Positions 25,333-34,213 of a stretch of DNA of 40,821 nt are shown piece after piece. Every line of letters starts with the position of its first letter. Position 1 is the stretch's first letter. Below the pieces are notes generated by a model. It worked only from the letters and a program-made list of their open reading frames with translations, was not told the DNA's origin and ran no database searches. The position numbers were made by a program, and so were the translations under genes. Origin of the DNA: CALACW01 sp963627915 (GTDB taxonomy: Bacteria > Bacillota > Clostridia > Oscillospirales > Acutalibacteraceae); the NCBI GenBank assembly GCA_963627915.1, contig CAVGCY010000020.1, forward strand, positions 1 to 40,821, in the 5' to 3' direction.

Positions 25333-26868
25333 ATGAAAAATAGACTTCTTTCTTTTTTATTTACCGTTTTGTTGATTGTATCCGCCTGCATAACGGCTTC
25401 GGCTCAAACTCCCCCTGCGTTTAACAAAGTTAACGTTACCGTCCGCGTCGGCGCTGACGGCAATTTAAACGTTACGGAGGAGTGGGACGTTACTTTTTTC
25501 GGCTCGGACACTCAAAAGGTATTTACGCGTTCGATCGATCTGCCTGAAAGCAAGGATTTAAAATCCGTTGAAAAATACGATTCTTTAAACGGTATCAGTG
25601 TAATTTCCGACTCTAAATTTTATTATGACCCGAACGAATCTTCAACTATGAAGGCGGACGGAATGACAAGCTATTCGGGAACCGATGGCAGCGGTTCGTC
25701 TTTATCCGTTACAAGAACAAACAAAAACTGCAATATTGTGTTTACAAAAACGACAGATGAAAACAATCAGAATTTTATTATTTCATACGTAATTGCCGGA
25801 GCTGTAAAAAAGGATTCGGGTAAGGCAAGAATTTGTTACAGACTTTTCGGTTCAAACACAGGCACCGTAAATAATGTAACCGTATCCGTAGTCGGAGACT
25901 GCATAAAAAAACAGGATGTAGGAATATTAACCTTAAGTGATTTGAGCCCGGAGGTAAATGATTCCGAGGTTAAATTTACTTCTCCCATGTATACAAGCAC
26001 CATGACAATTGACATGACGGTAAATTCCGATTCGTTCGATAAGGGCGCACTGTCTTCGTATTCCAAATCCGCAGACTTTTTTTCAGCGTTTGCAAAAAAA
26101 GCAAAAATCGCCGTTCCCGTTATTGCCGTCGCCGCGGCAATGATAGTGTTATCTGTATTCAGACTTTCATCGGCGAAGAGAGTAAAAAAGGAAATTGAGA
26201 ACTCCCCCGAATCGTATGAACCGGAGGCAAACCTTCCGGACGGTATTACTCTTCCTCAAGCGGCAAAGCTTCTTACGGATATCTCGCCATCTTCTGAAAA
26301 AAAACTTACTCAAAGAGCATCGGGAATTTTTGTCCTTGCCGTCATTCAGCTTATAAAAGACGGGGTTTTGTTTAACAAGGACGGTGAAATTGTATTAAAT
26401 ATTTCTAAAATGAAAAATCTCACCGAACACGAAAAAATGATTGCCGAAATGTTTTTGCAATATTCGGAAAACAAAAACGAGAATCTTGTTCTTACAAAGA
26501 AATCGCTTGATTCTATTGTAAGAAATATCGATATCTATCCCGATTATTTTTATAACTTCACAGCCAATTTTTTGGATTTAATCCCCTCGGCAGACATAAA
26601 ATTCTTCAGGAAACAGGAAAATAAAAAGATATATGCTTCCTGTGTAATGATAAGAAATGAAGCGGGAAGTTTAACTAATATTTGGTCTGTTATTTCCATG
26701 GTCATAAATGACCCGGAATCGGACGTCAGACAAATACTTTCCGTAGGACTTAATCCTCAGACGCCTGAATCGCTTGCATGTCCGCCGCAGATAACAAATG
26801 AAACGGACTTGTTTATTTCGGCGATTTGCTCGGCGACAGCCAAAATCGACAGACTGTTCAGAAAATAA
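25333..26868 (+). CDS. DUF2207-type membrane protein
   Basis: Envelope protein of unknown function. A signal peptide covers about 1-24 (ends TASA), followed by an outer beta-rich domain (about 30-245) beginning with the VNVTVRVGADGNLNVTEEW-type strand typical of DUF2207. One membrane span lies at about 258-277, then a cytoplasmic region (280-511) with a winged-helix-like segment (LTQRASGIFVLAVIQLIKDGVL). DUF2207 proteins usually have further C-terminal membrane spans; these are not seen here. AGGGTGAT precedes the ATG. It is monocistronic. Confidence 0.72.
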   Translation: MKNRLLSFLFTVLLIVSACITASAQTPPAFNKVNVTVRVGADGNLNVTEEWDVTFFGSDTQKVFTRSIDLPESKDLKSVEKYDSLNGISVISDSKFYYDPNESSTMKADGMTSYSGTDGSGSSLSVTRTNKNCNIVFTKTTDENNQNFIISYVIAGAVKKDSGKARICYRLFGSNTGTVNNVTVSVVGDCIKKQDVGILTLSDLSPEVNDSEVKFTSPMYTSTMTIDMTVNSDSFDKGALSSYSKSADFFSAFAKKAKIAVPVIAVAAAMIVLSVFRLSSAKRVKKEIENSPESYEPEANLPDGITLPQAAKLLTDISPSSEKKLTQRASGIFVLAVIQLIKDGVLFNKDGEIVLNISKMKNLTEHEKMIAEMFLQYSENKNENLVLTKKSLDSIVRNIDIYPDYFYNFTANFLDLIPSADIKFFRKQENKKIYASCVMIRNEAGSLTNIWSVISMVINDPESDVRQILSVGLNPQTPESLACPPQITNETDLFISAICSATAKIDRLFRK

Positions 26869-26873
26869 GAAAT

Positions 26874-26915
26874 AAAAAAACGGAGCGGATTTTCATAGTT
26901 TTCCGCTCCGTTTTT
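26874..26915. terminator. Bidirectional terminator between the DUF2207 and M28-like genes
   Basis: CGGAGCGGA (26881-26889) pairs perfectly with TCCGCTCCG (26902-26910), with an A run on the left and TTTTT on the right. It sits between two convergent genes and fits both strands. Confidence 0.88.
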
Positions 26916-26928
26916 AAATCGATATATT

Positions 26929-28392
26929 TTATCTTTTGTGTCTTAATCTGTTAAGAATTGATTTAGGACTCTTTTTCCCGAGAGCTATCATCGAATATCC
27001 GTCGCACGGGCCTATCTGCCCTGCCGACATTTTAAGAAGTTTTTCCACAACGTTTATAAACATATCGATTTGCTCATACATAAGCTCCTCGTCGAATTTA
27101 TCCATCTCGTCATTTTCGCTGACAACGCAAAGACAATCGGGAGCGGTAACAAGTGCAATATCCGGAATGCCGCAGTTAAACAACGGCTGCCCCTCTCCGA
27201 AATGAAGAAAGTTATGACCTCTCATTGTAATAACTCTGTATCTGTCCCTTTCCTTAACGCAGTCAAGATACAGACTGTCAAGCGTATCGTTGCCCGTATA
27301 TGAAAGCTCCGTTTCGATATCGCCGGTCTGTTTATATTCGCCGTTGACATCTTTAAACATTTTACAGCCGAGATGTTCAACCGAAACTCCCGCGACTGCT
27401 TTTATATGACCGCCGATGCCGTCCCATAAATCACGGTGCATTGCAAGCCACTTGGACGTAGCCTGCACTCCGCCTCCCGCGATTGTTTTAAACGACGGAA
27501 GTCTGAAATGTCCCGAAACAAAAACAAATATCAGGCTCCGCTCAAGCTCTTTTCCCTTAAAATAATCAATCATTTTCAAAAGCGCGATAGGTCCGTTTTC
27601 TTCGATGCAGTTTGTTCCGTCCGTATGAGTATTTATGATAATTGCTTCTTTTTTATTTTTACCCTCAAGAATCGTATAAAACGTTTCGGTAACCGCGCTT
27701 CTTTCCTTTTCCGCAACAAGCTTTATACATGCGGTTTTATGCTCCCTGGCGGCTTCAAGAACCTTTTCGCCGTCGGATTCGTTTACCCATATCGCAGGTA
27801 TGCCCTGATACGGCAGAATAAACGGAAGATACTGACCGTCGATTCGCTCGTCGGACATTCCTTTCCAAATACAGACGACAGCCTTTGCTCCGCACGCTTT
27901 TGCCGCTCTCAAAAACGGGAAATTAACAAACGATGTAGCAACCGGACCGTCATATTTTTCGGGGATGGCAACATCCTCGGGAAGTGATGAGCGTTTATCA
28001 AACGCTATTTCGCTCGGAAGAAAATTAAGCTCGTCAACGCCTACAACGGCAATCTTGCCTTTTGCGTTCAGATATCCGAGTCTTTTATCATCCACGTGCA
28101 CGAGTTCGGCAGTTACACCGTCCTCGTCAGTTCTGCCCGAATAAGGAAAAACGGATGAAATATGAATTTCCTCACCCTCGATTTTAAACGAGGAATCCTT
28201 TTCCTCCCAACGCATAAAACGGAACGGGTCTGAATACACGTCAAGACCGCGTTTCAAAAGTTCCTTCTTAAGATAACGAATAAAATTTCGATGTCCCATG
28301 TTACCCGTAAGTCTTGGTCCGAACGAGTTCATCAGCTTAATATCTTTTAAAATCTGCTCAGGACCGGTTACCTTATCGGCATACTTAATCAT
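26929..28392 (-). CDS. M28-like peptidase-fold protein, metal site altered
   Basis: Resembles M28 aminopeptidases: N-terminal FGPRLTGNMGHRNFIRYLKKEL pattern, a PA-like insert (about 95-225, with ACGAKAVVCIWKG), and the IIINTHTDG strand at 251-259 where M28 has the first metal histidine (H256). The downstream ligands are changed: the usual DNxxG becomes EEN-G-P (264-268), the catalytic Glu-Glu site reads SGHFRLPS (293-300), and the next ligand segment reads VEHLG (E339). It may bind metal differently or be inactive. No signal peptide, so it is probably cytoplasmic. ATG at 28392 has AAGGCGG upstream. Single gene with its own promoter. Confidence 0.7.
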   Translation of the reverse strand: MIKYADKVTGPEQILKDIKLMNSFGPRLTGNMGHRNFIRYLKKELLKRGLDVYSDPFRFMRWEEKDSSFKIEGEEIHISSVFPYSGRTDEDGVTAELVHVDDKRLGYLNAKGKIAVVGVDELNFLPSEIAFDKRSSLPEDVAIPEKYDGPVATSFVNFPFLRAAKACGAKAVVCIWKGMSDERIDGQYLPFILPYQGIPAIWVNESDGEKVLEAAREHKTACIKLVAEKERSAVTETFYTILEGKNKKEAIIINTHTDGTNCIEENGPIALLKMIDYFKGKELERSLIFVFVSGHFRLPSFKTIAGGGVQATSKWLAMHRDLWDGIGGHIKAVAGVSVEHLGCKMFKDVNGEYKQTGDIETELSYTGNDTLDSLYLDCVKERDRYRVITMRGHNFLHFGEGQPLFNCGIPDIALVTAPDCLCVVSENDEMDKFDEELMYEQIDMFINVVEKLLKMSAGQIGPCDGYSMIALGKKSPKSILNRLRHKR

Positions 28393-28433
28393 AAGTAAAA
28401 CAACCGCCTTTTGAATAATTATTATTTAATAAT

Positions 28434-28462
28434 ATTTTAACACGATAATCGTCAGATGTCAA
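28434..28462 (-). promoter_or_regulatory. Promoter of the M28-like gene with internal palindrome
   Basis: Minus strand: -35 TTGACA (28457-28462), exact consensus; 17-base spacer; -10 TAAAAT (28434-28439). The spacer contains a perfect palindrome, ACGAT-A-ATCGT (28442-28452), a good place for a repressor or a MerR-like activator to bind. Confidence 0.72.
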
Positions 28463-28540
28463 ATATCTATACGTCTACAAAGCCATATATTTTGTTAATT
28501 ATTTAACGTTTTTTAAATCTGCGCGTATAAAATATTATTA

Positions 28541-28569
28541 TAGACAAATTTGATATAATAATGTATAAT
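28541..28569 (+). promoter_or_regulatory. Promoter of the GH2-WYL unit
   Basis: Plus strand: -35 TAGACA (28541-28546), 17-base spacer, -10 TATAAT (28564-28569), exact consensus. The predicted start near 28576 gives a leader of about 42 bases. Confidence 0.78.
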
Positions 28570-28586
28570 GTAAAACAATAAATATG

Positions 28587-28596
28587 TTACGCGTAA
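28587..28596. promoter_or_regulatory. Candidate operator in the GH2 leader
   Basis: Perfect 10 bp palindrome TTACGCGTAA located about 11-21 bases past the predicted transcript start and 10 bases before GGAGG (28606-28610). A related half-site, GCGCGTATAA, lies upstream of the -35 near 28520-28530. Position fits a repressor roadblock, possibly by the WYL regulator encoded next; this is inference. Confidence 0.4.
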
Positions 28597-28617
28597 ATTA
28601 TGAACGGAGGATAAACT

Positions 28618-30393
28618 ATGTCTCACATCAAAACCGTATTTTATAATAATGTTAATCCCGAAAAACCGCTTGATGAATACCCTCGTCCCCAGTTTTCAAG
28701 AAAAAACTGGCTTAATCTCAACGGTTATTTCGATTATAAAATAACAAGCGCCGATGTTGCATTTCCCGAAAATTACGACGGAAGAATCGTTGTTCCGTTT
28801 GCAATTGAATCCGCATTGTCCGGCGTTGAAAAAACCTTTCTGCCCTCCGAAAGGCTTTGGTACAGAAAGAACGTAAAATTACCTTCCGAATTTAAAAATA
28901 AAAGAGCAATCCTCCACTTCGGCGCGGTTGACTGGGAAACCAAGGTATTCGTTAACAAAAAACTTGTCGGTTCTCATATCGGCGGATATTGCTCATTCTC
29001 CTTTGATATAACAGACTATATCGATTCGGATGAATTTGAACTTATTGTTTTTGTTTTCGACCCCAGCGACTCAGGCTGGCAGCAGCGCGGAAAACAGGCT
29101 GTAAAATCTCACGGATTCTGGTACACCGCAACATCCGGAATATGGCAGACCGTATGGATGGAGGCAGTCGATGAAAAACATATAGAATCCGTAAAGCTTA
29201 CGCCCGATACGGATAATTCAAAAATTAAAATTGAAACCTTGCTTTCCGGGAGCTTCGACTGTAAGATAAAAGCAACCGTTTTTTATTCGGACAAAGAAAT
29301 TGTTTCAAAAGAAATCGAATTGATCGATGAAATAGAAATTCCGGATTTTAAATATTGGTCGCCGGAAGAACCGAATCTGTACGATATTAAATTTGAGCTT
29401 AAATGCGGACGTAAAATAACGGATACGGTAACAAGCTATTTCGGTATGCGCAAATTCTCAATAAAAAAAGACAATAACAACATACCCAGGTTATTCCTCA
29501 ATAATAAGCCGTATTTTCAGAACGGTCTTCTTGACCAGGGATACTGGGCAGACGGCGGACTTACAGCCCCTACCGACGAGGCTATGGTCTATGACATAAA
29601 AAAAATGAAGGAACTCGGTTTTAATATGCTCAGAAAACATATTAAAATCGAACCTGCCCGCTGGTACTATCACTGTGATAAGATAGGAATGCTTGTCTGG
29701 CAGGATATGGTCAGCGGAGGCAAAGAATTAAACGTCTTTCATGCAGGCGTTCTCCCGAATATATACGGCTTCGTCAATCCGATAGTAAATATTCCGTTCA
29801 AGGATAATAAATATAAAATCTTCAACCGCGGCGAGCAGCTTTGGAGAGATAATTTCAAATCGGAGCTTTTTGAAATGCTCAATATGCTTTACAATGTTCC
29901 TTCAATTTGCTGTTGGGTTCCTTTTAACGAAGGATGGGGTCAATTTGACGCAAAAGAGATAGGCGATGAAATCAAGGCATTCGATCCTACGCGCTTCGTT
30001 GACCACGCCAGCGGATGGTACGACCAGAGAGGCGGAGATTTCAGAAGCATTCATAAATACATTGTTCCCGTTACGGCTCCGAAAAAGGAGGAAAGGCCCT
30101 TTGTTTTAAGCGAATTCGGCGGATATTCCGAGATAATTGACGGTCATGTATGGAATAAACAAAAAAGCTTCGGCTATATGATGTACAAATCAAAAGAAAC
30201 TCTTACAAAAGCGTATAAAAATCTCTTTGAAAAACAGATAATACCTCTTATACCCAAGGGCCTGAGCGCTGTTGTATACACTCAGGTAAGCGACGTTGAA
30301 TTTGAGGTTAACGGACTGCTAACTTATGATCGCGCTATAGTAAAAATAGATGAGGAAACCGTTAAGAATATCAATAAGAGGTTGTGCTATTAA
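28618..30393 (+). CDS. Glycoside hydrolase family 2 protein
   Basis: Intracellular GH2-clan glycosidase (no signal peptide), 591 residues. It has an N-terminal jelly-roll sugar-binding domain (about 25-185, with GAVDWETKVFVNKKLVGSHIGGY), a short Ig-like domain (about 186-280) and a TIM barrel (about 285-590). The acid/base is E438 in VPFNEGWGQF and the nucleophile is E499 in VLSEFGGY. The set of beta-galactosidase, beta-glucuronidase and beta-mannosidase specificities cannot be separated by eye. GGAGG precedes the ATG. Its stop overlaps the WYL regulator start (TAATG), suggesting the pair is made together. Confidence 0.88.
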   Translation: MSHIKTVFYNNVNPEKPLDEYPRPQFSRKNWLNLNGYFDYKITSADVAFPENYDGRIVVPFAIESALSGVEKTFLPSERLWYRKNVKLPSEFKNKRAILHFGAVDWETKVFVNKKLVGSHIGGYCSFSFDITDYIDSDEFELIVFVFDPSDSGWQQRGKQAVKSHGFWYTATSGIWQTVWMEAVDEKHIESVKLTPDTDNSKIKIETLLSGSFDCKIKATVFYSDKEIVSKEIELIDEIEIPDFKYWSPEEPNLYDIKFELKCGRKITDTVTSYFGMRKFSIKKDNNNIPRLFLNNKPYFQNGLLDQGYWADGGLTAPTDEAMVYDIKKMKELGFNMLRKHIKIEPARWYYHCDKIGMLVWQDMVSGGKELNVFHAGVLPNIYGFVNPIVNIPFKDNKYKIFNRGEQLWRDNFKSELFEMLNMLYNVPSICCWVPFNEGWGQFDAKEIGDEIKAFDPTRFVDHASGWYDQRGGDFRSIHKYIVPVTAPKKEERPFVLSEFGGYSEIIDGHVWNKQKSFGYMMYKSKETLTKAYKNLFEKQIIPLIPKGLSAVVYTQVSDVEFEVNGLLTYDRAIVKIDEETVKNINKRLCY

Positions 30394-31412
30394 TGGCTAA
30401 TCCGTCAAAAAACAAATTGAGGATTCTTCATCTGCTCGACATTTTAAAAACACGCACGGATGAAGAGCATATACTTTCGTCCGGAGAATTAATCTCCCTG
30501 CTCGCAGAGCGCGGTTTTCAAGCGGACAGAAAATCTATATACGACGATATAGCATGTCTTACGGTATTCGGATATGACATTATACTCACACACTCTCCAA
30601 AAAAAGGATATTTTCTCGGTCAGCGCGAATTTGAAATTGCAGAGGTTCGACTGCTCTCGGATGCGGTACAGGCGGCAAATTTCATTTCCGAATCAAAATC
30701 GAAGGCTCTTATCGACAAAATCGAGACAAGCATCAGCGCATATCAGGCGGCGCACCTGAGGGAACAGGTTTATATCGATTCTAAAACAAAAACAAAAAAC
30801 GAAGAAATATACTACAATATAGACAAGATCAACGAGGCAATCAAATCGTCAAAGAAAATCAGATTTATATACCGTAAACGCAAAATGGCTGACAGATACA
30901 CTACCGTTCATGACGAAAAGGAATTTATATTTAATCCTTACGCAATGATTTGGTCCAACGATCATTACTATCTGATAGGCAACTATCCGAAATACAACGA
31001 TTTAATGCATACTCGTATCGACAGAATGAAAAAAGTCGAAATTCTTGACGAACCGGCGGTAAAATATTCCGAGATCTGCGGATATAAAAACGGTTTTGAC
31101 GCGGCGGATTATTCCAAAAAACATTTTAATATGTTTTCAGGCGAAGTCGGACAGCTTGAGCTTGTATGCGACAAGGATTTAATCGACTCGATGATCGATA
31201 AATTCGGAGACGGTATAGCGATAAAATCATTAAACGAGAACTCGTTTTCTTTTAGAACGCAAGCCGCAATAAACGACGGGCTTGTTTCGTGGATAATGCA
31301 GTATTCGGACAGAATTTATGTAAAATCACCCGAATCGCTTAAAAACATGATTATAAAAAAATGCGGCGATATACTTGCTTCATATTATAAGGGCGAATCT
31401 GAAAACATTTAA
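30393..31412 (+). CDS. WYL-domain transcriptional regulator
   Basis: Helix-turn-helix (about 5-75, with SSGELISLLAERGF and RKSIYDDIACL) followed by a WYL ligand-binding domain (about 145-225; the W-x-x-x-x-Y-Y-L core is WSNDHYYLIG) and a C-terminal extension. WYL regulators sense ligands and often control neighbouring catabolic or defence genes. I use ATG 30393, which shares one base with the GH2 stop and has AGAGG upstream; an in-frame GTG at 30384 would be too close to that site. Likely controls the GH2 gene and possibly itself, by context only. Confidence 0.87.
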   Translation: MANPSKNKLRILHLLDILKTRTDEEHILSSGELISLLAERGFQADRKSIYDDIACLTVFGYDIILTHSPKKGYFLGQREFEIAEVRLLSDAVQAANFISESKSKALIDKIETSISAYQAAHLREQVYIDSKTKTKNEEIYYNIDKINEAIKSSKKIRFIYRKRKMADRYTTVHDEKEFIFNPYAMIWSNDHYYLIGNYPKYNDLMHTRIDRMKKVEILDEPAVKYSEICGYKNGFDAADYSKKHFNMFSGEVGQLELVCDKDLIDSMIDKFGDGIAIKSLNENSFSFRTQAAINDGLVSWIMQYSDRIYVKSPESLKNMIIKKCGDILASYYKGESENI

Positions 31413-31431
31413 AACATGTACGATTCATGTT
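31413..31431. repeat. Inverted repeat overlapping the nagB promoter
   Basis: AACATG (31413-31418) and CATGTT (31426-31431) with a 7-base gap. The right arm covers the first two bases of the nagB -35. It could be an operator, or a weak hairpin at the end of the WYL transcript. Confidence 0.4.
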
Positions 31432-31458
31432 GAACAATGTAAAAAAATATGATACAAT
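31430..31458 (+). promoter_or_regulatory. Promoter of the nagB-hprK-ROK-murB cluster
   Basis: Plus strand: -35 TTGAAC (31430-31435), 17-base spacer, -10 TACAAT (31453-31458), about 38 bases before the nagB ATG. Confidence 0.75.
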
Positions 31459-31495
31459 TCAAAACTGACAAAGAAAAAAGGAGAAAAATATTCAG

Positions 31496-32221
31496 ATGAC
31501 AATTATTAAGTGCTCGAATGCAGACGAAATAGCGCAGAAGGTTTCCGATATGATTATCGAAAAAATAAAGGAAAAACCGGACGCAGTTCTCGGACTTGCC
31601 ACAGGAGCTTCGCCCTTAAAAACCTACCAAAAGCTTATTGACGCATATAAGGAGGGAAAAGTTTCGTTTAAGAACGTCAAAACGTTTAATCTTGACGAAT
31701 ATTATCATCTTCCCAGGTCAAATAAAAACAGCTACTACACATTTATGCATGAAAATCTTTTCAGCAGCATAGACATAAAGGAAGAAAATACGCATGTCCC
31801 CGACGGCAATCCGTCCGACCCGGATTCATACTGCATAGAGTACGATAAATCAATTGACGACGCGGGAGGAATAGATATACAGCTACTCGGAATCGGAAGA
31901 AACGGGCATATCGGATTTAACGAACCGTCCGACCGTTTCACAAGCGGAACATACAAGGTATCACTCACTCCCTCGACGATAGAAGCAAACCGTATTTATT
32001 TTGACAATGAGGACGAAATGCCCAAGCAGGCGATAACGATGGGCGTGGAAAGTATTTTAAAGGCAAAAACCGTTGTTCTGATTGCAACGGGAAAATTAAA
32101 AGCAAAAGCCGTGCACGACATGGTAAAAGGCGAGGTTTCGCCCTCATGCCCCGCGTCCGTGTTACAAAGGCATACGGATGCCTACATATTTGTTGACGAG
32201 GACGCTGCCGAACTTCTTTAA
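31496..32221 (+). CDS. nagB: Glucosamine-6-phosphate deaminase
   Basis: Converts glucosamine-6-phosphate to fructose-6-phosphate and ammonia, feeding amino sugars into glycolysis. The phosphate-binding ATGASPLKTY, the catalytic FNLDEYY (D67), and GIGRNGHIGFNEP (H138, E143) are present. As in many Bacillota enzymes, N136 stands where E. coli has D141. Length 241 is normal for the short, non-allosteric type. An AAGGAG site lies rather far (about 12 bases) from the ATG. Confidence 0.95.
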   Translation: MTIIKCSNADEIAQKVSDMIIEKIKEKPDAVLGLATGASPLKTYQKLIDAYKEGKVSFKNVKTFNLDEYYHLPRSNKNSYYTFMHENLFSSIDIKEENTHVPDGNPSDPDSYCIEYDKSIDDAGGIDIQLLGIGRNGHIGFNEPSDRFTSGTYKVSLTPSTIEANRIYFDNEDEMPKQAITMGVESILKAKTVVLIATGKLKAKAVHDMVKGEVSPSCPASVLQRHTDAYIFVDEDAAELL

Positions 32222-32247
32222 GAATAAAAAAACGGGGGTTGTTGTTT

Positions 32248-33210
32248 ATGAATAAATACTCTGTTTCACTTGAAAAAATCATAAAAGACAATAAATTTGA
32301 AACGCTGTATACTCCTAAATCACCTGCGGACATTTATATTGTATCAAAGGATATAAACCGCCCCGGGCTGATACTTGCGGGCTATGAGGATTATTTTGAG
32401 CCGGAGCGAATACAGATTTTCGGTCTGTCGGAAATAAGTTATCTTAGGGGACTTCCCGTTCTTGAACGTCAGCTTGTGCTCGAACGTTTTTTTGCAAAAC
32501 GTCCCGTAGCCGTGCTCATATCAAGAAATCTTGAGCCTGTGGAAGATTTTATGAGACTTGCTCAAAAATACGAAGTTCCGGTTCTTCGCTCTCCCGATTC
32601 GACATCGACCGGTATGGCTATACTTATTGCATATCTCGGACTTGAGCTTGCGGAAAGAATTACACGTCACGGCGTTTTAGTCGAGGTTTCGGGCGAGGGT
32701 GTACTCATAGTCGGCGACAGCGGAGTCGGAAAAAGCGAAACGGCTATAGAGCTCATCAAACGCGGACACCGTCTTATAGCCGACGACGCGGTTGAAATTA
32801 GAAAAGCGTCGTCAAAAACGCTTGTCGGTCAAGCACCCGATAATATAAGGCATTACATAGAAGTCAGAGGCGTAGGAATTATAAACGCACGTCAGATTTT
32901 CGGAATGGGTGCGGTCAAACTTACTGAGAAAATCGATATGGTAATACAGCTTGAGCCTTGGGATTCCGAAAAGATATATGACAGACTCGGAATAGAGGAG
33001 GATTATATAACAATCCTCGATATAAAAGTTCCCGCGACTGTCATCCCGGTAAAACCCGGTCGAAATCTTGCCGTAATCATAGAAACGGCGGCTATGAACA
33101 ATCGTCAGAAAAAAATGGGATATAATGCCGCAAAGGAACTTATGAAAAGTCTCGGAATGGATGATTTTGAACCTACGGTTTCGGAAATAGAAACGTGGAG
33201 CAGTAATTAA
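32248..33210 (+). CDS. hprK: HPr kinase/phosphorylase
   Basis: Bifunctional enzyme that phosphorylates and dephosphorylates Ser46 of HPr, setting CcpA-dependent catabolite repression. Walker A is GDSGVGKS (156-163), H141 lies in HGVLVEVSG, and the HprK signature EVRGVGIINARQIFG (205-219) is intact. Length 320 is typical. ATG 32248 is chosen over TTG codons at 32239 and 32242 because GGGGG is 9 bases upstream of it. It follows nagB by 26 bases. Confidence 0.96.
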   Translation: MNKYSVSLEKIIKDNKFETLYTPKSPADIYIVSKDINRPGLILAGYEDYFEPERIQIFGLSEISYLRGLPVLERQLVLERFFAKRPVAVLISRNLEPVEDFMRLAQKYEVPVLRSPDSTSTGMAILIAYLGLELAERITRHGVLVEVSGEGVLIVGDSGVGKSETAIELIKRGHRLIADDAVEIRKASSKTLVGQAPDNIRHYIEVRGVGIINARQIFGMGAVKLTEKIDMVIQLEPWDSEKIYDRLGIEEDYITILDIKVPATVIPVKPGRNLAVIIETAAMNNRQKKMGYNAAKELMKSLGMDDFEPTVSEIETWSSN

Positions 33211-33245
33211 ATAAATTAAAGTTATATATCGGAGGAATAATAAAA

Positions 33246-34196
33246 ATGTACAGAGTCGGAGTTGATCTCGGAGGAACAAATATCGTTTCCGCCGTTATTG
33301 ATGAAAATTACAATATAATATCAAAAAGCCGCGTTAAAACAAACGCGCCCCGTCCCGCGGAAGATATTTTCGACGATATCGCAAAAACGATAAAAGACGC
33401 GATCTCGGCGGCAAATCTTACAATCAACGACATTCATTCAATCGGCATAGGAACACCCGGTTCGGTTAATAAGTCAACGGGAGTAATTGAATTTTCCAAT
33501 AACCTGAAATTCGACAAAGTTCCCGCCATAGGAATGCTTAAAGAAAAAACAGGCTGCGATAAAATTTATTTTGATAATGACGCAAACTGCGCCGCTCTCG
33601 GCGAAGCAGTTGCGGGAGTCGGCAGGGGCGTTAAGAATTTTATTGCGATCACGCTCGGAACAGGAGTCGGAAGCGGTATTGTCGTAAACGGTAAACTTGT
33701 CGTCGGATTAAACTACGCGGCAGGCGAAATGGGCCATCATGTTATCGTATACAACGGAAAACCGTGCAACTGCGGACGTAACGGATGCTGGGAGGCTTAT
33801 GCTTCGGCTACCGCGCTTATAGCGCAGACAAAAAGCGCAATGCTCGAACATCCGTATTCAAAAATGTGGGATATGGCAAACGGCAGTCTCGGCAACGTAA
33901 GCGGCAAGACGGCGTTTGATGCAATGAGAGCCGGAGACGAAACGGCGACAAAAGTAATTGAAAATTACATCGGCTACCTTGCCTGCGGCATTACAAATAT
34001 CGTTAATACATTCCAGCCCGATATTCTCTGTGTGGGCGGAGGAATCGGCAATGAAGGTGAAAATCTCCTTGCTCCCGTAAGAAAGATTCTTGAAAATCAG
34101 AGATATTCCATTCATGCCGAAAAGCAGACAAAGCTTTGCAGCGCAATACTCGGAAACGACGCGGGAATAATCGGCGCGGCGCTTCTTGACGAATAA
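33246..34196 (+). CDS. ROK family sugar kinase, probable glucokinase
   Basis: ATP-dependent kinase of the ROK family. The phosphate-binding motif is VDLGGTN (6-12), the catalytic aspartate is in FDNDANCAALGE (D112), GTGVGSG binds phosphate, and the zinc site is H164 with C174-x-C176...C181 (CNCGRNGCWE). No DNA-binding domain, so a kinase not a repressor. Glucose is the likely substrate, but N-acetylmannosamine or another hexose is possible given nagB close by. GGAGG precedes the ATG; murB follows by 17 bases. Confidence 0.87.
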   Translation: MYRVGVDLGGTNIVSAVIDENYNIISKSRVKTNAPRPAEDIFDDIAKTIKDAISAANLTINDIHSIGIGTPGSVNKSTGVIEFSNNLKFDKVPAIGMLKEKTGCDKIYFDNDANCAALGEAVAGVGRGVKNFIAITLGTGVGSGIVVNGKLVVGLNYAAGEMGHHVIVYNGKPCNCGRNGCWEAYASATALIAQTKSAMLEHPYSKMWDMANGSLGNVSGKTAFDAMRAGDETATKVIENYIGYLACGITNIVNTFQPDILCVGGGIGNEGENLLAPVRKILENQRYSIHAEKQTKLCSAILGNDAGIIGAALLDE

Positions 34197-34213
34197 TCGA
34201 AAAGAGTGATCCT

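Noticed and set aside
27436..27987. 183-codon plus-strand frame antisense to the M28-like gene
   Set aside because: It has no ribosome site, its composition is basic and cysteine-rich, and it lies entirely inside a well-supported gene.
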